Below are positions 1 through 5,155 of a stretch of 8,585 nt of DNA, one piece after another. The first letter of the stretch is position 1. Each line of letters begins with the position of its first letter. The position numbers and the translations under genes were made by a program. The stretch is from Anaerolineae bacterium (GTDB lineage Bacteria; Chloroflexota; Anaerolineae; Aggregatilineales; Phototrophicaceae). The DNA is taken from assembly GCA_028284565.1 (NCBI GenBank), contig JANQRM010000593.1, forward strand, positions 1 through 8,585, in the 5' to 3' direction. The notes below the pieces were generated by a model that searched no databases, was not told the origin of the DNA, and was given only the letters and a program-made list of their open reading frames with translations.

Positions 1-195
1 GTCTTCTGGTGCGGGCAAATGCCACCCACCCGCTTCTTCCGGCTCTTCTTCGATGTCCTCTGGCAAGGCAGGCATGACCCATCCGACTTGGCGTTCTTCG
101 ACCTCAACTTCTGGCTGTTGCCAAAGGTTCGGGGTACTGGGTTGATGCCAGCCGCCACGTGATTCTGGTTGTTTGTTGGCGATTTCGTCCGTCAT
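1..195 (-). CDS. Acidic GGWH-repeat protein, N-terminal part only
   Basis: The gene runs off the left edge. The visible 65 residues start MTDEIANKQP and form a hydrophilic, acidic, Pro/Trp-rich segment with no signal peptide or membrane helix. Three spaced copies of a short motif stand out: GGWHQP (about residue 14), VGWVMP (about 38) and GGWHLP (about 57), separated by Glu-rich linkers. The ATG at 195 is preceded by a good Shine-Dalgarno GAAGGG (204-209) with an 8-base gap, and a -10 box lies further upstream (247-252), so the start is well supported. I do not recognise the family. Such a disordered Trp-containing N-terminus could be a linker or docking segment in front of a domain outside the window. 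Confidence is high that it is coding and low for any function. Confidence 0.75.
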   Translation of the reverse strand, partial: MTDEIANKQPESRGGWHQPSTPNLWQQPEVEVEERQVGWVMPALPEDIEEEPEEAGGWHLPAPED

Positions 196-203
196 ATTGA
201 CGA

Positions 204-209
204 CCCTTC
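204..209 (-). promoter_or_regulatory. Shine-Dalgarno GAAGGG for the left-edge gene
   Basis: Read on the minus strand, GAAGGG ends 8 bases before the ATG at 195. It fixes the start of the GGWH-repeat protein. Confidence 0.7.
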
Positions 210-246
210 TTATGGTAGAAACCGATTAGCCTAAGGTTTGAAAACC

Positions 247-252
247 ATTATA
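247..252 (-). promoter_or_regulatory. Candidate -10 box of the left-edge gene
   Basis: The minus strand reads GTTATAATGG, a perfect TATAAT. The expected transcription start, near 240, would give a leader of about 45 bases to the ATG at 195. At 17 bases upstream the hexamer is CCGCAA, so there is no recognisable -35. The TATAATG context recurs at 3465 and 5150. Confidence 0.5.
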
Positions 253-356
253 ACGTATTCTGCCAAACTTTGCGGAGAACCGACAGGTTGTTTCTATCTG
301 ACAAAAGAAGTGCGGAATGAATCTTAATATCAGAGGTTGGGCATACTCTTAGAATG

Positions 357-386
357 TTTTTATCTTGATTTGGTTGCAGATAAAAA
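357..386. repeat. A/T-rich inverted repeat 3' of the cyclase gene
   Basis: TTTTTATCT (357-365) and AGATAAAAA (378-386) are perfect 9-base inverted arms around a 12-base loop. The repeat lies 10-40 bases past the cyclase stop codon on the minus strand. It could act as a weak terminator or an mRNA 3' end, but the stem is nearly all A/T and no U-run follows it on the minus strand. I call it a repeat and not a terminator. Confidence 0.45.
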
Positions 387-389
387 GGT

Positions 390-403
390 ACTGTTTTTAC
401 AGT
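390..403. repeat. Small hairpin over the cyclase stop codon
   Basis: ACTGT, TTTT and ACAGT form a perfect 5-bp stem with a 4-base loop. It overlaps the TAA stop codon (397-399) of the cyclase gene and directly adjoins the 357-386 inverted repeat. It may be part of the same transcript-end structure. Its function is unproven. Confidence 0.35.
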
Positions 404-1443
404 GGTGCGATTAATCGTCGCCAGAAGTATTCACCAATTTTCTCAGGGGTATATGATGATTGAACATCAAAGTCTTTCAAAAACGCCAACATTCCCATAA
501 TTGACTTCAGGCGAAGGTGATTATTTTCAACTACTACACTAACTTGATCACTCCAGCTATTATCTTCATTTAGTTGAAAATCTCCTGACTTGAAAAAAAT
601 ATACTCGGATTTTCCCATCATATTACCAACCCAAATCTTACAACGGGATTTTATGCTCCCACTTACATATATCTCACAGATGAATTTTGCATCATTTATT
701 GTACGAATTGTTGTTTCAATTCGGGAATCTTGGCTCTTGAGTTCTCTTGTTGCTTTTTCAAAAAAGTCTCTAATAATAGGTAAAGCATCGTACAGAAAGT
801 CAGATTTTTGCTTATCGGACAACTGCTCACTTATGCTTGGCATCGGAATAGTATACTGCTGATCTACAATGGAATTAGAAGTAACATCACTAGGCTCTTC
901 ATAATGCCACAAAACCTCATAGACAGACATTTCGCCATAATCTTTTGCCAATATCATAGTTCCTCTAGACACTGTTTTCAAATTCGCTGAATTGCTACTT
1001 GACAGAAATGTTTGAAAAATCTGAGAGCAATGTACTGTATCTGGCGGTATTACTGGTTCAATCCGAGCAGTTTTAATAACACCAATTCCTGTAAAATCTT
1101 CAATTTGATTGTTTGAATTCTCTTCAATCGTGATTTCATCCATATGTAAAGCAATCCGCATTTGGAGATTATGTGGAAATCCTGATGCAATCCAATTGTA
1201 GTTGCGAAATTCATCGCGGAGGCGCAATGCAGCATTTGCTAATGGGGAAGCTGTATTACTAAATAAGATAACTCCATCCCCTGATGTTTGGTGCAACATC
1301 ACCTCGTTATTTAATATACGAGCTAAAATCTCTCTTTTTAGAATATCTGATAATTTCTCGTAGAGTCTATCATCATTGAGTTTTGAGTACCCCTTAATAT
1401 CGGCAAACAATAGAGCTTTTATCTGACGAGATTTTTTTGCCAT
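397..1443 (-). CDS. Class III nucleotidyl cyclase homologue with C-terminal domain
   Basis: This 348-residue soluble protein has two parts. Residues 8-180 match a class III adenylate/guanylate cyclase catalytic domain: LLFADIKGYS carries the first metal Asp (D15), SGDG the second (D56), then MRIALH (95-100) and a VIKTARIEP segment with the transition-state Arg (R127). By alignment, the usual transition-state Asn is Ile123 and the usual adenine-selecting Lys is Gln52, while D116 sits where the second base-contacting Asp is expected. The product (cAMP, cGMP, cCMP, cUMP or none) therefore cannot be assigned. Residues 208-348 form a separate helix-plus-strand domain (CEIYVSG, SRCKIWVGN, MGMLAF) resembling C-terminal modules I have seen on signalling or defence proteins; that is memory, not a search. 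The ATG at 1443 is preferred over TTG 1449 because AAGG lies 8 bases before it. The gene is much more AT-rich than its neighbours. No cyclic-nucleotide effector gene is adjacent. Confidence 0.85.
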   Translation of the reverse strand: MAKKSRQIKALLFADIKGYSKLNDDRLYEKLSDILKREILARILNNEVMLHQTSGDGVILFSNTASPLANAALRLRDEFRNYNWIASGFPHNLQMRIALHMDEITIEENSNNQIEDFTGIGVIKTARIEPVIPPDTVHCSQIFQTFLSSSNSANLKTVSRGTMILAKDYGEMSVYEVLWHYEEPSDVTSNSIVDQQYTIPMPSISEQLSDKQKSDFLYDALPIIRDFFEKATRELKSQDSRIETTIRTINDAKFICEIYVSGSIKSRCKIWVGNMMGKSEYIFFKSGDFQLNEDNSWSDQVSVVVENNHLRLKSIMGMLAFLKDFDVQSSYTPEKIGEYFWRRLIAPL

Positions 1444-1451
1444 TGACAATG

Positions 1452-1455
1452 CCTT
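1452..1455 (-). promoter_or_regulatory. Shine-Dalgarno AAGG deciding the cyclase start
   Basis: AAGG on the minus strand is 8 bases from the ATG at 1443 but only 2 bases from the upstream TTG at 1449. This favours the ATG and a 348-residue protein. Confidence 0.55.
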
Positions 1456-1462
1456 ATAATTG

Positions 1463-1478
1463 ATTACTTCGTAGTAAT
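1463..1478. repeat. Perfect hairpin in the cyclase leader
   Basis: ATTACT, TCGT and AGTAAT form a 6-bp stem with a 4-base loop, 20-35 bases upstream of the cyclase ATG and just before its Shine-Dalgarno. It could be a leader hairpin or a small operator. It is short and A/T-rich, so chance is possible. The rest of the gap 1444-1535 shows no clear promoter. Confidence 0.35.
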
Positions 1479-1535
1479 AGTTTGAATTAACTTATATTGT
1501 TCCGCAAGTACATCAATTACCATAATCGTCCCAAT

Positions 1536-2657
1536 TCAGTCAAATGAAGATTCTATGGCAAGTTGAGCCTCTTGGTTCAAGAAGCGTCCAATGTCTTCCA
1601 CTTCTGCCTCGATTTTGGGGATGAGATGCGAGTCCAGCATGGCGTAAGGTTGCACCTGAATCACCACATGATCACGTTTTCGTACCAATTGCCATGAGGC
1701 AACCGCCTGCCCATCGGCAATCACACAAGTACGGATGAGTCCACCCCCCGGATGCACTTGCTTAGCAAATTCATCCGCCACCATGAACGCCCGACTCTGA
1801 TGCCCCAGCAGATAAGTGTCATAATGTGGCAACAGACGCACCGTTTGCTCAGCTTTGAGCGTGCCGATGTGTTCCAATTGCTCCCTCAACATCCATGCCG
1901 ATTCACCACCAACTTCCACTTCTACCAACGCATCGCCTAGCAACTTGAAACCCGCTTTCGCTTGACCAACCCCCAATCCTGACCAACTGACAAAATCCTT
2001 GATGGTCGCAGGCGCATAGGCTTGCAGATAACGGCGCGTGAGTTCCGCCAGACTTGCCTCCTCATCCAATTGACGAATAGCTTGCCTGTCCAGCCAATCA
2101 TCTATCAACACATAGGTCAAGTCACCATCACGCTCTGCCCCAAAACACAAGACTCCCGACAACGCACCAAAACGTACCAGATGATGAATCGCTTGCCCTT
2201 CCACAGGAATGCCTTTTTCTGCCAGTTTCTCTGCGAATTCAGCACGAGTTAATGCCCCATGTTTGTTCAAAATCTCAGGCATATAGTCAAGAGCCTGTTG
2301 ACGAATCGCCTCATCCAATCCCAATTGCCGATACCGCCGTTCTGTCTTGCGAATATTGTGTTGCCCGAATAAGCCCATTTGCCAGCCGATGTCCGCACTT
2401 GGTATGAGGTGCATCGTCCCACGCATACTCCATGTCAGGACGATAGACCGTTCCACTTCCCGCGCCTGCCTGACATCCTCTAATGTGATGCCATGCGTTC
2501 TCGCTCGAATCGCCAGATTCGCAGATGGTAATTCCTGTGATTGCAAGCCACACAATTTCCGAATCACCTGCGCCACATCCGATGAAACCGATTGCTCCGT
2601 CAGCTCTTGATGATGGATTCTCAACAGACGCACTTGTTCAGGTGTGAGTTGATTCAT
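1536..2657 (-). CDS. Winged-helix DNA glycosylase-like protein (AlkZ/HTH_42 family)
   Basis: This 373-residue protein belongs to the winged-helix 'HTH_42' superfamily, which contains the DNA glycosylases AlkZ and YcaQ/AlkX that release alkylated bases or unhook interstrand crosslinks. Visible family marks in order: LCGLQSQ (35-41), holding a Gln-x-Gln like the catalytic pair of AlkZ; TWSMRGTMHLI (75-85); LTRRYLQAYAPATIKDFVSWSGL (206-228), the winged-helix segment; VRLLPHYDTYLLGHQSR (273-289); and GGGLIRTCVIADGQAVASW (304-322). Length is normal for the family. No signal peptide or membrane helix is present, so it should act on DNA in the cytoplasm. The start at 2657 (MNQLTPEQ) is chosen over an in-frame ATG at 2675 because GAAGG lies 6 bases upstream, while the longer form has no Shine-Dalgarno and would begin almost at the predicted transcription start. 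Family assignment is firm; substrate is unknown. Confidence 0.88.
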   Translation of the reverse strand: MNQLTPEQVRLLRIHHQELTEQSVSSDVAQVIRKLCGLQSQELPSANLAIRARTHGITLEDVRQAREVERSIVLTWSMRGTMHLIPSADIGWQMGLFGQHNIRKTERRYRQLGLDEAIRQQALDYMPEILNKHGALTRAEFAEKLAEKGIPVEGQAIHHLVRFGALSGVLCFGAERDGDLTYVLIDDWLDRQAIRQLDEEASLAELTRRYLQAYAPATIKDFVSWSGLGVGQAKAGFKLLGDALVEVEVGGESAWMLREQLEHIGTLKAEQTVRLLPHYDTYLLGHQSRAFMVADEFAKQVHPGGGLIRTCVIADGQAVASWQLVRKRDHVVIQVQPYAMLDSHLIPKIEAEVEDIGRFLNQEAQLAIESSFD

Positions 2658-2663
2658 CTTCAA

Positions 2664-2668
2664 CCTTC
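2664..2668 (-). promoter_or_regulatory. Shine-Dalgarno GAAGG deciding the glycosylase start
   Basis: GAAGG on the minus strand is 6 bases before the ATG at 2657. The alternative ATG at 2675 has no such site. Confidence 0.65.
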
Positions 2669-2682
2669 GTATCATGTTGTGC

Positions 2683-2692
2683 TACAATTATA
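2683..2692. promoter_or_regulatory. Overlapping divergent -10 boxes
   Basis: On the minus strand 2687-2692 reads TATAAT, serving the glycosylase gene. On the plus strand 2683-2688 reads TACAAT, placed to serve the antitoxin gene. The two share bases, so RNA polymerase could not easily use both at once. The interrupted dyad TTGT-GCT-ACAA (2677-2687) overlaps both and is a candidate operator for the toxin-antitoxin complex. Neither promoter has a good -35 hexamer. Confidence 0.45.
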
Positions 2693-2712
2693 GGACAAAT
2701 GGTCAGTTTTTC

Positions 2713-2718
2713 AGGAAG
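2713..2718 (+). promoter_or_regulatory. Shine-Dalgarno AGGAAG of the antitoxin gene
   Basis: AGGAAG is 7 bases before the ATG at 2726. It selects that start over the upstream in-frame ATG at 2699. Confidence 0.65.
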
Positions 2719-2725
2719 TCCAATT

Positions 2726-3019
2726 ATGAGTTCCCCTATCTCACTCGAACACGTGTTGTCACAAGCCACTCAGCTATCCATCCCTGATAAATTGACATTG
2801 ATTGCTAAAATTCAACAGACCATTATAGAAGCATTCCCAATATCTGATGAGCCAACTTGGACACCAGAAGAAATCGCCGAGATGACCACCATCCAACCCC
2901 TCACAGGTAAAGAAATAATCGAACAAGGATTAGCGAGTGGTTGGGAAGATTTAGAAGTTGACGTTGCAACATGGGTACAACAACAGCGTAGTAAAAGACA
3001 GCAAAATTCACAATGGTAA
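2726..3019 (+). CDS. Antitoxin of a VapBC-like pair
   Basis: This 97-residue protein probably neutralises the PIN-domain toxin encoded next to it. The N-terminal helical stretch (ISLEHVLSQATQLSIPDKLTLI, residues 5-26) resembles the start of many small antitoxins. The second half carries PTWTPEEI (43-50), PLTGKEIIEQGLASGWEDL (58-76) and a basic tail (WVQQQRSKRQQ). I recognise the 'TGxEII..GL..GW' pattern from antitoxins paired with PIN toxins in Chloroflexota and Cyanobacteria; this is memory, not a search. It is not an obvious AbrB- or RHH-type protein. The stop codon overlaps the toxin ATG (3013) by 7 bases, the usual arrangement for coupled translation of such pairs. The reading frame is intact although the toxin's is not. 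Autoregulation through the TTGT-GCT-ACAA dyad near 2680 is possible but unproven. Confidence 0.78.
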   Translation: MSSPISLEHVLSQATQLSIPDKLTLIAKIQQTIIEAFPISDEPTWTPEEIAEMTTIQPLTGKEIIEQGLASGWEDLEVDVATWVQQQRSKRQQNSQW

Positions 3020-3389
3020 CGGGATTGTTAGACACATCAATTGTTGTAGACTTTCTACGAACTTTTCCACCTGCACGCGATTGGTTGGAGCAACAAGCTG
3101 AACTCGGCGTAACACAATTTGTCTGGTTAGAAATCATCGAGGGTGCAAGAGACAAATCTCATCAAAGTCAAGCCTTGCGTCTCCTGAGACGATTTGAATT
3201 AATTGAACTTACCGCAGAAGATATACAATGGTCAGTTGAACAACTACTAGCCTATCGGCTTTCACATAATATCGGTGCTTTCGATGTCTGATCGCATCTC
3301 CGAGTATCCGACTGAATATCCCAACCTTCACGACAAATAGTAAACACTTCTTACCTCTACTAGGCGAACTAGCACAACGCCCATATTAG
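3013..3389 (+). pseudogene. vapC: VapC-type PIN ribonuclease toxin, frameshifted
   Basis: PIN-domain toxins are Mg-dependent ribonucleases that cut RNA, often tRNA, and are held in check by the upstream antitoxin. The first 92 codons (3013-3291) give LLDTSIVVDFLR with Asp7, WLEIIEGAR with Glu40, and RLSHNIGAFD with Asp91. After that Asp the frame meets TGA (3289-3291). Shifting frame at 3286-3288 restores a classic PIN C-terminus, 'LIASPSIRLNIPTF' then 'TTNSKHFLPLLGELAQ', ending at TAG 3387-3389. Adding one base after GAT, to give GAT-TGT-CTG (Asp-Cys-Leu), rebuilds about 125 residues, the usual family length. The gene is therefore a one-base-deletion derivative, unless the deletion is a sequencing or assembly error. 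The truncated 92-residue product keeps three acidic residues but loses the last strand and the TNSKHF segment, so it is probably inactive. Confidence 0.85.
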
Positions 3390-3464
3390 AAATCCATTCG
3401 TATTCCATCCATTAATCTCCTACAGCAAAGCAATCAAGCTAACGTAATCCATATGGAACACGAG

Positions 3465-3470
3465 TATAAT
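3465..3470 (+). promoter_or_regulatory. Candidate -10 box of the membrane protein gene
   Basis: GAGTATAATGA holds a perfect TATAAT. The expected transcription start, near 3477, lies after the ATG at 3469 and before the ATG at 3502. This supports the later start. No -35 is evident at 16-18 bases. Confidence 0.5.
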
Positions 3471-3489
3471 GAAGTTGAAGCCACCATAT

Positions 3490-3493
3490 AAGG
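3490..3493 (+). promoter_or_regulatory. Shine-Dalgarno AAGG deciding the membrane protein start
   Basis: AAGG lies 8 bases before the ATG at 3502, the same sequence and spacing as at the cyclase gene. The upstream ATG at 3469 overlaps the -10 box and lacks a ribosome site. Confidence 0.5.
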
Positions 3494-3501
3494 CATACTA
3501 C

Positions 3502-3978
3502 ATGAGCAGACTTTCAATCTTCATTTCCATCTTTGGACTAACGATTTATTGGAGTATAAAAATCAGTTTGATTGTCTTATTAGTTCTGAGTGGCATTTTC
3601 GCAATATTGAATTTTAACCCGCTAGTGGCAATCTGGTTTTTTATCATGACCGTCATGTTTTTTTTCATAAATGCTTGCGTTATTGGGGGAATAAATGGGA
3701 CATTGTGGGGACTTATCACGATTGGGTTCTTCTATGAGACTCATCAGGATAAACAACATTATCAATTTATACTCACGATTTTGGGCATTATTCCAACAAT
3801 TATCATTGGATATTTGATGATAGATGCAACACTCCGCAAATATTCGGTGACAGGTGAAGTCAGTGCACCTTTTGTGGTGTTCCTTGTTTTATGTAACGTA
3901 GGTGGTGTAATAGCTGTCGGTCACCAAATTACAAAGTGGTACTTGCGAAAAGAAAAATCCAAGCCACAATTTGCCTAA
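3502..3978 (+). CDS. Small multi-pass membrane protein, unknown function
   Basis: This 158-residue protein is mostly hydrophobic. Likely membrane segments are residues 18-38, 41-63, 88-107 and 121-142, with further hydrophobic stretches at 3-16 and 66-78, so the count is four to six. Short polar loops carry YETHQDKQHYQ (78-88) and DATLRKYSVTGE (108-119), and the tail is basic (KWYLRKEKSK), suggesting a cytoplasmic C-terminus. I see no enzymatic or transport motif and do not recognise the family. The gene is strongly AT-rich (18 of 60 G/C at 3541-3600) next to a GC-rich gene, which hints at foreign origin. It includes a run of eight T (3658-3665) encoding part of a Phe-Phe-Phe stretch. Start at 3502 (MSRLSIF) was chosen from the -10 box at 3465 and the AAGG at 3490; ATG 3469 would add 11 residues. 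Confidence 0.65.
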   Translation: MSRLSIFISIFGLTIYWSIKISLIVLLVLSGIFAILNFNPLVAIWFFIMTVMFFFINACVIGGINGTLWGLITIGFFYETHQDKQHYQFILTILGIIPTIIIGYLMIDATLRKYSVTGEVSAPFVVFLVLCNVGGVIAVGHQITKWYLRKEKSKPQFA

Positions 3979-3989
3979 GTCTCTTAGGC
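3973..3989 (+). terminator. Hairpin over the membrane protein stop codon
   Basis: GCCTAAG, TCT and CTTAGGC form a perfect 7-bp stem with a 3-base loop. It includes the TAA stop (3976-3978). The following bases are TGTCTACGC, not a T-run, so it is not a textbook intrinsic terminator. It may protect the mRNA end or serve as a weak terminator ahead of the next promoter. Confidence 0.35.
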
Positions 3990-3998
3990 TGTCTACGC

Positions 3999-4004
3999 TA
4001 CAAT
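3999..4004 (+). promoter_or_regulatory. Candidate -10 box of the DinB-like/thpR pair
   Basis: TACAAT followed by G resembles the other -10 boxes of the window. It would start transcription near 4011 and give a leader of about 67 bases. There is no clear -35. Confidence 0.3.
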
Positions 4005-4012
4005 GCATATTC

Positions 4013-4024
4013 TGAATATATTCA
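4013..4024. promoter_or_regulatory. 12-bp palindrome, possible operator
   Basis: TGAATATATTCA is a perfect 12-base palindrome sitting just downstream of the candidate -10 at 3999. Its place suits a repressor site at the transcription start. Being A/T-rich, it could be chance. Confidence 0.35.
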
Positions 4025-4077
4025 ATAAACTAATAACCAACAACAACTAATCACTAACATCTAACAACGATAAACCC
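4024..4077 (+). other. C/A-rich leader without Shine-Dalgarno
   Basis: The 54 bases before the ATG at 4078 contain a single G (4069) and many CAA/TAA/AAC triplets. There is no purine-rich ribosome site. The leader should be unstructured, which fits ribosome loading without a Shine-Dalgarno. Confidence 0.5.
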
Positions 4078-4542
4078 ATGACCCCCAACGAACTTATGAC
4101 CAAAATCCAACAAGACCGACAAGCCATCGCCCATCTATGGCAGGGATTAACACCCGACCAGATGACCCGTCGCCCCGGACCGCACCCCGAATGGTCAGTC
4201 AAAGACCTCATCGCGCATCTGTCATGGTGGGAAACCAACGCCATGCAACGCATCACCGTCCTGCTGACGAATCATCCCGCCAAACTTGCCGATGTCGATG
4301 CTCTCAACGCCCGCGTCTTTATCGAGAACAAAGACCGTTCATTAGAGAGCGTCTTATCCGAATTTGAAAGCAATCTCTCACGCCTAGAAGCCCAAATCAA
4401 CACCCTCAGCGCAGACGACTTAAATGACGAAACGCGCTTCCCCGGCGGATTGCCCTTGAAGCAATACATCATCGTCAATACATATGGGCATTACGTAGAC
4501 CACATCGACGAGTTACGCGCCTATGTCGAAAGCCTGACCTAA
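4078..4542 (+). CDS. DinB-like (ClbS/DfsB-type) four-helix protein
   Basis: This 154-residue protein matches the DinB/YfiT-like four-helix bundle superfamily. The segment PEWSVKDLIAHLSWWE (37-52) is the family's signature loop-helix, and NTYGHYVDHIDELRAYV (134-150) is the last helix. Histidines 47, 138 and 142 lie where members bind a divalent metal. The wording is closest to the ClbS/DfsB branch, some members of which protect against reactive small molecules, while others are thiol-transferases. The substrate here is unknown. The preceding leader lacks a Shine-Dalgarno. The ATG at 4078 is kept over one at 4096 because MTPNELMTKIQQ gives a normal-length first helix. The stop lies 2 bases before the thpR start, so the two genes probably form one operon. 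The gene is GC-rich (39 of 60 at 4141-4200), a sharp step up from the membrane protein before it. Confidence 0.82.
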   Translation: MTPNELMTKIQQDRQAIAHLWQGLTPDQMTRRPGPHPEWSVKDLIAHLSWWETNAMQRITVLLTNHPAKLADVDALNARVFIENKDRSLESVLSEFESNLSRLEAQINTLSADDLNDETRFPGGLPLKQYIIVNTYGHYVDHIDELRAYVESLT

Positions 4543-4544
4543 CC

Positions 4545-5090
4545 ATGTCCCGTTTATTTATTGCGGTTAACCTGCCCCAATCTGTCAAAGACCAGATTCA
4601 ACAATTGCGCCATGATGATGATCTCGCTGTCGGACGTTGGGTCAAACCCCATCAATTGCATCTGACTCTTCGCTTTCTCGGAGAAACCAGTGCAGAACGC
4701 CAACAAGAAGTCGAATCGGCATTGGCTGAAGTCAACGTGCCATCCTTTGAGATGGTACTCGGCGGACTCGGACAATTCCCAGTCAAGGGTCGTCCGAATG
4801 TCTTGTGGGTCGGAGTCGATAACACACCTGAATTGCGCGCGCTCCATCAAGGGGTCACACAAGCCCTGCAGAAGATTGACTATCCTCCAGAAGAGCGACG
4901 TTTTCATCCGCATGTCACACTCGCACGTTTCAAGGTCAAGCCTCGTTGGGGTATTATGACCAAATATCTGCAAGCGCATGCCAACTTCCATACGCCCCCT
5001 TTCACCGTGACACAATTCGTCCTTTATGCTAGCGAACTCAACCTACAAGGTTCGATTTACACCGAAGAAGCTGTCTATCCCCTAAACTGA
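4545..5090 (+). CDS. thpR: RNA 2',3'-cyclic phosphodiesterase (2H family)
   Basis: This 181-residue protein is a 2H phosphoesterase of the LigT/ThpR type, which opens 2',3'-cyclic phosphates at RNA ends to 2'-phosphates and can ligate tRNA halves in vitro. The two catalytic HxTx motifs are intact: HLTL (39-42) followed by RFLGET, and HVTL (123-126) followed by ARFK. The N-terminus SRLFIAVNLP and the internal pair GGLGQFP and NVLWVGV (about 73-91) are typical, as is the overall length. It is cytoplasmic. The ATG sits 2 bases after the DinB-like stop with no Shine-Dalgarno of its own, so translation is likely coupled. The link with the DinB-like gene is positional only; no shared pathway can be claimed. 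Confidence 0.93.
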   Translation: MSRLFIAVNLPQSVKDQIQQLRHDDDLAVGRWVKPHQLHLTLRFLGETSAERQQEVESALAEVNVPSFEMVLGGLGQFPVKGRPNVLWVGVDNTPELRALHQGVTQALQKIDYPPEERRFHPHVTLARFKVKPRWGIMTKYLQAHANFHTPPFTVTQFVLYASELNLQGSIYTEEAVYPLN

Positions 5091-5149
5091 AATTGTGCAA
5101 TGCTTACAAAAGTCTTCAACTATTGTCGTATTAAAAAGCCACAGCAGAG

Positions 5150-5155
5150 TATAAT
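5150..5155 (+). promoter_or_regulatory. Candidate -10 box of the toroid-protein gene
   Basis: GAGTATAATGG repeats the GAGTATAATG core seen at 3462-3471. Transcription would start near 5162 and give a leader of about 28 bases to the GTG at 5190. A TTGTCG at 5123 is 21 bases upstream, too far for a standard -35. Confidence 0.5.

Noticed and set aside
590..862. Plus-strand open frames across the cyclase gene (also 808-990)
   Set aside because: They are overlaps with a recognised conserved gene on the other strand and show no family features.
2699..2725. Upstream ATG as the antitoxin start
   Set aside because: No Shine-Dalgarno precedes it, and AGGAAG at 2713 clearly serves the ATG at 2726.
3391..3452. 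Three copies of (A)ATCCAT as possible iterons
   Set aside because: The unit is only 7 bases, spacing is irregular (16 then about 40 bases), and no replication gene is present.
397..3978. A complete Pycsar or CBASS defence system
   Set aside because: There is a cyclase homologue, but no effector with a cyclic-nucleotide-binding, TIR, nuclease or similar domain nearby. The membrane protein is on the opposite strand, 2 kb away, and has no ligand-binding domain.
4554..5015. A 153-codon open frame antisense to thpR
   Set aside because: It lies wholly across a well-conserved gene, and its translation shows no domain or ribosome site.
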